Origin: DASVSE01 sp036399715
GTDB lineage: Bacteria > Bacteroidota > Rhodothermia > Rhodothermales > Rubricoccaceae
Direction of reading: 5' to 3'
Length of the DNA stretch: 7,250 nt
Assembly: GCA_036399715.1 (NCBI GenBank)
Contig: DASWMO010000220.1
Coordinates: forward strand, 1 to 7,250
The notes beneath the pieces are model-generated. The model saw only the letters and a program-made list of their open reading frames with translations, was not told the origin of the DNA and searched no databases. The translations under genes and the position numbers were made by a program. This document shows, piece after piece, positions 1 to 7,250 of the stretch. Positions within the stretch are counted from its first letter, which is position 1, and each line of letters begins with the position of its first letter.

Positions 1-119
1 CGGAAATGTGCGGCGTGCGGCAGAGTTCGGGAAGACGCGCTGAATCGGGCGTTATATGGACCCGCGGCGTTAGGCGGCCCGTCTACCGGACGATACGAGA
101 GGCCCCCGCTCGCCGTTCG

Positions 120-368
120 ATGACTGCCGCGCACGTTGCCCTGATCCTCGTCGGTTATGCCGTCAAGGCCGCCGTGACCTACGTGCTGTGGCGGCGGTTC
201 GGGCCGCGTGTGCGGTCGTTGTCGCGCCTCGCGCGGCGTCGGAAAGGGGCCGGCCATCCCGTTCTGGTTCGGCCGAAGCCTGGGAGCGTCTCGCGGACGT
301 TCCGCCTCGGCCCGCCGCCGCGCCGGGCTGATCAGGCCGACGCCCGCCCCCGCGAGATGGCGCACTGA
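120..368 (+). CDS. Small hypothetical protein with one N-terminal membrane segment
   Basis: I do not recognise this 82-residue protein. Residues about 4-24 form a hydrophobic stretch that could be one transmembrane helix. It is followed directly by an arginine-rich segment (about 25-42), which by the positive-inside rule would stay in the cytoplasm. The tail is rich in proline and arginine and looks disordered. The frame stays open upstream to position 6, but the residues before Met at 120 look non-coding in character, so I prefer the ATG at 120. Third codon positions are G/C-rich, as in the neighbouring genes. There is no clear Shine-Dalgarno sequence. An AT-rich spot at 52-57 (TTATAT) could be a -10 element, but this is weak. 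The gene ends 16 bp from the convergent CAP lipoprotein gene. It could be a spurious frame in GC-rich DNA. Confidence 0.42.
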   Translation: MTAAHVALILVGYAVKAAVTYVLWRRFGPRVRSLSRLARRRKGAGHPVLVRPKPGSVSRTFRLGPPPRRADQADARPREMAH

Positions 369-384
369 TCGTTCGGCGTTTCGG

Positions 385-972
385 CTAGCAGAGCAACTGG
401 GTCACGAACACCTGCCCGTCCGCTCCGATGACGACGCCGACGCCTTCGCGCGTCGCATGGCGGAGCAGCAGGTTGCGGCGGTGGCCGGGGCTCGCGAGCC
501 ACCCGTCGACCGTCTCGGCGACCACCTCGTCGCGTGAGAGCCAGTCGTACATCCGCCGGGTGCCGATCGCCGTCCGCGTCTCGGTCCACCGGCTGTAGAG
601 CCAGACCTGCGCGAGGTTTTCCGAGAACCCGGTAAACATCTGGTTGCCCTCGGTCACGCGGCACGCCAGCCCGCTGCTGGCGGCGCGGGCGTTCGCATCA
701 GACCCGTCGGGCGCGATGTGGTTGAAAAAGCCGAGCCGTGCCATGTCAGCGCTGTGCCGCCGCGCGACCGCTGCGAGAGCGCCGTCGGTCCCGAGCACGC
801 CGAGGCGCTCGCGGCGCCGGGCCGCGTTCGTTGCCGCGTGCACGCCCCGTTCGAGGTCGGCCGCGGACACGTCGGGGCGTTCGTCCGACCGGACTGCGGA
901 GGTCGGGCGGGGCGGGGAGGGCACGCACGACGCGAGGCCGACCGCGAGCACGAGCGAGAGGAGGGAGCGCAT
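385..972 (-). CDS. CAP/SCP-domain lipoprotein (CAP-superfamily secreted protein)
   Basis: This 195-residue protein begins with a lipoprotein signal peptide: Met-Arg, a hydrophobic core (residues 4-14) and a lipobox L13-A14-S15-C16, so C16 should be lipidated. A proline-rich linker leads to a CAP domain (about 38-193). Its hallmarks are visible: H73 in the HSADMA helix, FFNH ending at H85, GFSENLA with E118, and the W159...SPGHRRN motif with H164. These His and Glu residues match the conserved cavity of the CAP superfamily (SCP/PR-1, YkwD-like). C104 and the C-terminal C195 could form a disulfide. The length is normal for a bacterial single-domain CAP protein. The frame extends upstream to 1125 into groEL, but only the Met at 972 gives a proper signal peptide. 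The molecular function of bacterial CAP proteins is mostly unknown, so the family call is firm and the role is open. It lies beyond the groEL terminator and is probably transcribed separately. Confidence 0.9.
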   Translation of the reverse strand: MRSLLSLVLAVGLASCVPSPPRPTSAVRSDERPDVSAADLERGVHAATNAARRRERLGVLGTDGALAAVARRHSADMARLGFFNHIAPDGSDANARAASSGLACRVTEGNQMFTGFSENLAQVWLYSRWTETRTAIGTRRMYDWLSRDEVVAETVDGWLASPGHRRNLLLRHATREGVGVVIGADGQVFVTQLLC

Positions 973-1009
973 CGGGCGTGAACGAAGAGGCGTAGCTGGA
1001 GCGTCTGTT

Positions 1010-1017
1010 AGAACGTA
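1010..1017 (-). promoter_or_regulatory. Possible -7/-10 element of the CAP lipoprotein gene
   Basis: Read on the minus strand this is TACGTTCT, which keeps the TA-N2-TT core of the Bacteroidota -7 consensus (TAnnTTTG). It lies 37 bases before the lipoprotein ATG and would give a leader of about 30 nt. The expected upstream -33 element would fall inside the groEL terminator stem, and I see no TTTG there. This is a weak call from pattern alone. Confidence 0.2.
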
Positions 1018-1018
1018 A

Positions 1019-1050
1019 GCGGGCGGCCCTCCCGAAGGAGAGCCGCCCGC
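1019..1050 (-). terminator. Hairpin terminator of the groES-groEL operon
   Basis: Bases 1019-1027 pair with 1042-1050 (9 bp, nearly all G-C). After a single C/A mismatch (1028/1041), bases 1029-1032 pair with 1037-1040, around a four-base loop. On the minus strand the loop is UUCG closed by a C-G pair, the very stable tetraloop typical of bacterial terminators, which indicates that the groEL-side transcript is the one that folds. It begins 37 bp after the groEL stop codon. The following bases on that strand (TTACGTTCT) are only moderately T-rich, so the U-tract is poor. It separates the chaperonin operon from the CAP lipoprotein gene. Confidence 0.75.
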
Positions 1051-1087
1051 AGAGCGAGACGCACGGGGCGTCAGACGCAGGCCGGAC

Positions 1088-2734
<1,647 letters not shown>

Positions 2735-2739
2735 TTTCT

Positions 2740-2749
2740 GTTGGGTTGG
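2740..2749 (-). promoter_or_regulatory. CAACCCAACA motif upstream of groEL start
   Basis: On the minus strand the ten bases CAACCCAACA end 5 bases before the groEL ATG. The identical decamer lies 6 bases before the groES ATG (3111-3120). This is where a Shine-Dalgarno sequence would normally sit, and neither gene has one. A role in ribosome recruitment is inference; the repeat itself is seen directly. Confidence 0.35.
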
Positions 2750-2763
2750 GGGTGAGGGGTTCT

Positions 2764-2792
2764 CGGGACGGGCGTCTGGCCTGTATCCCGAT
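2764..2792 (-). other. Weak stem-loop between groES and groEL
   Basis: TCGGGA at 2764-2769 pairs with TCCCGA at 2787-2792. Inside it a further GGC/GCC stem could form around a five-base loop on the minus-strand transcript. It lies within the 79-bp groES-groEL spacer. It could be an mRNA processing or stability element, as intercistronic cleavage is known in some groESL operons. The stem is short and there is no U-tract, so it is unlikely to be a full terminator. Confidence 0.25.
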
Positions 2793-2813
2793 CACCACAC
2801 GGCCACGTTGGAT

Positions 2814-3104
2814 TTAGGCGTTGACGACAGCGAGGATGTCGGACTCGCGCATGATGAGCACGTCGTCGCCATCGATCGTGATCTCGGTGCCGGCGTACTT
2901 GCCGTAGAGGACCGTGTCGCCCTCGGCGACGGTCATCTCGACGTGCGTGCCGTTCTCGGTCTTGCCCGGGCCGGCCGCGACGACCGTGCCGCGCATGGGC
3001 TTCTCCTTCGCGGTGTCGGGGATGAAGAGGCCTGAGGCGGTCTGGGTCTCGGCCTCCTGCGGTTTGACGACGACGCGGTCGCCGATCGGCTTGATCGATG
3101 CCAT
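2814..3104 (-). CDS. groES: Co-chaperonin GroES (Hsp10), 96 residues
   Basis: GroES forms the heptameric lid that caps GroEL during the folding cycle. The start MASIKPIGDRVVVKP is the family's typical N-terminus. The mobile loop that binds the GroEL apical domain is visible at about 17-33, with the hydrophobic contact triplet L26-F27-I28 after G25. The beta-barrel follows, with RGTVVAAGPG (38-47), EGDTVLYGKYAGTEI (61-75) and the C-terminal motif LIMRESDILAVV. At 96 residues it has normal length. The frame is open upstream to 3575, but that extension is low-complexity arginine/proline sequence running through the CIRCE operator, so the ATG at 3104 is the start. It has no Shine-Dalgarno; CAACCCAACA lies 6 bases upstream. 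It is the first gene of the operon with groEL and is divergent from the DUF2085 gene. Confidence 0.98.
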   Translation of the reverse strand: MASIKPIGDRVVVKPQEAETQTASGLFIPDTAKEKPMRGTVVAAGPGKTENGTHVEMTVAEGDTVLYGKYAGTEITIDGDDVLIMRESDILAVVNA

Positions 3105-3110
3105 GATGCG

Positions 3111-3120
3111 TGTTGGGTTG
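3111..3120 (-). promoter_or_regulatory. CAACCCAACA motif upstream of groES start
   Basis: This is the second, identical copy of the decamer found before groEL (2740-2749), here ending 6 bases before the groES ATG. The flanking leader is also C/A-rich and has no purine-rich ribosome-binding sequence. It may be a non-Shine-Dalgarno translation enhancer or a chance duplication. Confidence 0.35.
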
Positions 3121-3154
3121 AGTGGAAAGATGCCCGAGAGGGTGGGCGGGCGAG

Positions 3155-3184
3155 AGCTTAGCACTCTCGCCGTGAGAGTGCCAA
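3155..3184 (-). promoter_or_regulatory. Candidate groESL promoter overlapping CIRCE
   Basis: On the minus strand TTGGCA (3184-3179) resembles a -35 box. After 18 bases TAAGCT (3160-3155) could serve as the -10 or -7 element. Both lie within or at the edge of the CIRCE arms. Such overlap would let HrcA block RNA polymerase directly, and transcription would begin near 3148, giving a leader of about 45 nt. The -10 match is poor, so this is inference. Confidence 0.3.
3158..3184 (-). promoter_or_regulatory. CIRCE operator (HrcA binding site)
   Basis: The left arm TTAGCACTC (3158-3166), a 9-base spacer (3167-3175) and the right arm GAGTGCCAA (3176-3184) match the CIRCE consensus TTAGCACTC-N9-GAGTGCTAA at 17 of 18 arm positions. 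Spacer length is exactly canonical. CIRCE is bound by the repressor HrcA, whose folding depends on GroEL, so the chaperonin level feeds back on its own operon. The site is 54-80 bases upstream of the groES ATG. hrcA itself is not in the window. Because the region is shared with the divergent DUF2085 gene, an effect on that gene is possible. Confidence 0.95.
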
Positions 3185-3281
3185 CCCGAAACGTCGAATC
3201 CTGCGGCCTGATCCGGTGGAGCGCATTAAGGTTGCGCGTAGAGGCATGCCGAGTCCCGAACCCGGGGCAGGGTGGGGGCGG

Positions 3282-3287
3282 TAGGTT
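3282..3287 (+). promoter_or_regulatory. Possible -10 element of DUF2085 gene (leaderless start)
   Basis: TAGGTT matches the TANNNT form of a -10 hexamer and ends 5 bases before the ATG at 3293. At the usual spacing transcription would start at or very near the ATG, giving a leaderless mRNA. This would fit the absence of a ribosome-binding site. I see no matching -35 or -33 element, so confidence is low. Confidence 0.22.
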
Positions 3288-3292
3288 CAGGG

Positions 3293-3775
3293 ATGCGCCG
3301 TTCCGCCGATCTGCTCTCGCCCGGGTGGGCCCTCGCCGCGGTGATCGCGGCGCTCGTCGTGGCGCTTGCCGCGTCGCCCCCGCTCCTCGGGTTTGAGGCG
3401 GGCGCGCTCGTCTACGAAGGCTTCGCGCCGTTCTGCCACCAGATCGCCGACCGGTCGCCACACGCGCACGGCGTTCCGTTTGCGCTGTGCCACCGCTGCT
3501 TCGGGATCGTCGCCGGACTGGCCGCGGGCGTGGCCGCCGGGCCGCTGCTTCCCGGCGTGCTGCGGACGCTGGCACCCCGGCATCCGCTTACAGTCCTCAC
3601 GCTTGCGGCCCTCCCGACGGCGACCGATTGGTTGCTCGGCGTGTCGGGCGTCCTCGCCAACACGGCGGCATCGCGGCTCGCGACGGGCGCCATCTTCGGC
3701 GTCACGGCAGGCCTCCTGCTCGCCGTGGCTTTCTGCGCGCCGCGGCGCGCCATTCCCTCACCCCACCCCTCGTAA
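3293..3775 (+). CDS. DUF2085 family membrane protein
   Basis: This 160-residue integral membrane protein carries the DUF2085 signature. FCHQ at 47-50 is followed by R54-S55 and CHRC at 66-69 with G71, a Cys/His pattern that is the family's hallmark. The second half has the expected P-x2-TDW (D112, W113) and a glycine-rich last helix. Likely transmembrane helices are near 12-30, 70-90, 98-120 and 130-148. The conserved C48, H49, C66, H67 and C69 look like a metal site or redox pair at a membrane face, but no function is established that I know of. The frame also has a GTG at 3272; I prefer the ATG at 3293, which removes a non-conserved-looking leader. It is divergent from groES, and its TAATG overlap with the next gene suggests translational coupling. 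Confidence 0.88.
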   Translation: MRRSADLLSPGWALAAVIAALVVALAASPPLLGFEAGALVYEGFAPFCHQIADRSPHAHGVPFALCHRCFGIVAGLAAGVAAGPLLPGVLRTLAPRHPLTVLTLAALPTATDWLLGVSGVLANTAASRLATGAIFGVTAGLLLAVAFCAPRRAIPSPHPS

Positions 3776-4278
3776 TGCCATCCAAGACTCCTTCTGTTGC
3801 CCTCGGCGCGGCCGTGTACACGGTCGTCGGCGTCGGGCTGACGTTTCTGACGTTTCGCCTCGGCGGGGCCGCGATGTACGCGAGCCTCTGCGGCCTGTGC
3901 GGCGTCATCGTTCTCGGGCCGGGCATCGCCGTGTGGCACTATGCTTCGACGCACCGGCGGACGCTGCTCGCAGGTGAGGGTGCAGGCCTCGGCGCGATCG
4001 CTGGCCTGGCCGGAGCGCTCCTGTCGGGCATCGTGACGCAGGCGCTCATGGCCGTGAACGCGCTGCCAGATCAGGCCGAGCAGATTGAGATCCAGCGGGC
4101 TAACATGATCGAAATGGGAATGGACCCGGCGCAGGTGACCGAAGCGCTCGCGTCGGCCTCGACCGGCATGATGAGCAACCCCGTTGTTGCCATCGCACTG
4201 TCGGCACTCCTTGCCGCAGTGATCGGGGCAGGCGTAGGGGCGCTCGCGGCGTCGGCGTTCAAGCGCGGCGAGGCGTAG
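3775..4278 (+). CDS. Four-helix membrane protein, probable DUF4199 family
   Basis: This 167-residue protein has four predicted membrane helices: about 8-29, 31-54, 68-94 and 134-161. Between helices 3 and 4 lies a hydrophilic, probably helical loop (about 96-133) rich in Gln, Glu, Met and Ala. It ends in a SNP motif just before helix 4, and the protein finishes with a short basic tail (FKRGEA). This layout, with a long charged loop before a glycine-rich last helix, resembles DUF4199 proteins, which are common in Bacteroidota and of unknown function. The family call comes from remembered architecture and is moderate. The ATG at 3775 overlaps the TAA of the DUF2085 gene by one base (TAATG). The longer open frame upstream to 3487 lies inside DUF2085 in another frame and is not used. 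A role shared with the DUF2085 protein is inferred from coupling only. Confidence 0.75.
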   Translation: MPSKTPSVALGAAVYTVVGVGLTFLTFRLGGAAMYASLCGLCGVIVLGPGIAVWHYASTHRRTLLAGEGAGLGAIAGLAGALLSGIVTQALMAVNALPDQAEQIEIQRANMIEMGMDPAQVTEALASASTGMMSNPVVAIALSALLAAVIGAGVGALAASAFKRGEA

Positions 4279-4326
4279 CAGGCGACGCGTCCAGCCCGCT
4301 GACCCGCTGTCGTCACGCGGAGGCGC

Positions 4327-4334
4327 TAGCTTGG
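4327..4334 (+). promoter_or_regulatory. Possible -7/-10 element of topA
   Basis: TAGCTTGG keeps the TA-N2-TT core and a near-terminal G of the Bacteroidota -7 consensus. It is 23 bases before the topA ATG, which would give a leader of about 20 nt. No TTTG or TTGACA-like element stands at the right distance upstream. topA may instead be read from the DUF2085 promoter, since only 79 bp separate it from the preceding gene and no terminator is visible there. Confidence 0.25.
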
Positions 4335-4357
4335 CCGTACGCGAACACTCCCCCTGT

Positions 4358-7081
<2,724 letters not shown>

Positions 7082-7104
7082 TTCCGTGCGGAAACTCCGA
7101 ACCA

Positions 7105-7179
7105 CCGTAATCCCCGCGCAGGCGGGGATCCATCGGACGCCCGAGACCGAGTGGATTCCCGCCTGCGCGGGAATGACGG
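7105..7179 (+). repeat. REP/dRS3-like imperfect inverted repeat (BIME-like hairpin)
   Basis: The arm at 7105-7133 and the reverse complement of the arm at 7151-7179 agree at 25 of 29 positions. Between them is a 17-base loop. Each arm is itself a short palindrome: ATCCCC-N8-GGGGAT in the first, ATTCCC-N8-GGGAAT in the second. The second matches the Neisseria dRS3 pattern, and both resemble widely dispersed REP elements whose false translation gives RAGGNP-type peptides. It follows the topA stop by 23 bp and could also serve as its terminator or mRNA 3' end stabiliser. No RAYT transposase is in view. Confidence 0.8.
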
Positions 7180-7250
7180 CTGGGGAGGGGCTGGCGCTCG
7201 GGGAGTATCTGCACCCGTTCTAGGTAACCGTGCGCGCCTTCCGCCCATCC

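Noticed and set aside
3105..3575. Upstream extension of the groES frame
   Set aside because: The added residues are Arg/Pro/Ala low-complexity, run through the CIRCE operator and overlap DUF2085 on the other strand. The GroES N-terminus starts at 3104.
7105..7179. Two similar repeat arms as a minimal CRISPR array
   Set aside because: The arms are inverted and not direct, only two exist, the spacing is 17 bases, and no cas gene is nearby.

Overview
This is a high-GC bacterial chromosome segment that reads as ordinary core genome. The protein sequences point towards the Bacteroidota/Rhodothermota side (Rhodothermus, Salinibacter or Rubricoccus-like). GroEL reads like those lineages and carries a glycine/methionine tail, TopA lacks zinc-finger cysteines, a probable DUF4199 membrane protein is present, and almost no start codon has a Shine-Dalgarno sequence. 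The taxonomic call is inference from remembered family features, not a search.

Layout. Positions 1-119 hold no recognisable gene. A small unrecognised membrane-anchored protein (120-368, +) runs convergently into a CAP/SCP-domain lipoprotein gene (385-972, -). Next come a strong hairpin terminator with a UUCG loop on the minus strand (1019-1050), groEL (1088-2734, -) and groES (2814-3104, -). The groES leader contains a near-perfect CIRCE operator (3158-3184), so the chaperonin operon is very probably repressed by HrcA. On the other side of this shared 188-bp intergenic region, a DUF2085 membrane protein (3293-3775, +) overlaps the start of a second membrane protein (3775-4278, +, probably DUF4199) by one base. 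Topoisomerase I (topA, 4358-7081, +) follows after 79 bp and ends in a lysine/alanine/proline-rich tail. A 75-bp imperfect inverted repeat of the REP or dRS3-like kind (7105-7179) sits just after topA. Positions 7180-7250 show nothing I can name.

How the parts work together. groES and groEL form the heat-shock chaperonin operon, controlled by CIRCE and closed by the 1019-1050 hairpin. The CAP lipoprotein lies beyond that hairpin and probably has its own transcription. The two small membrane proteins look translationally coupled, and their role is unknown. TopA relaxes negative supercoils.

I found no defence system, CRISPR array, transposase, prophage or RNA gene. The points most worth a second look are small: an identical 10-base motif just upstream of both chaperonin starts, the CIRCE possibly overlapping the promoter, a possible leaderless start for the DUF2085 gene, the REP-like element, and the TopA tail.
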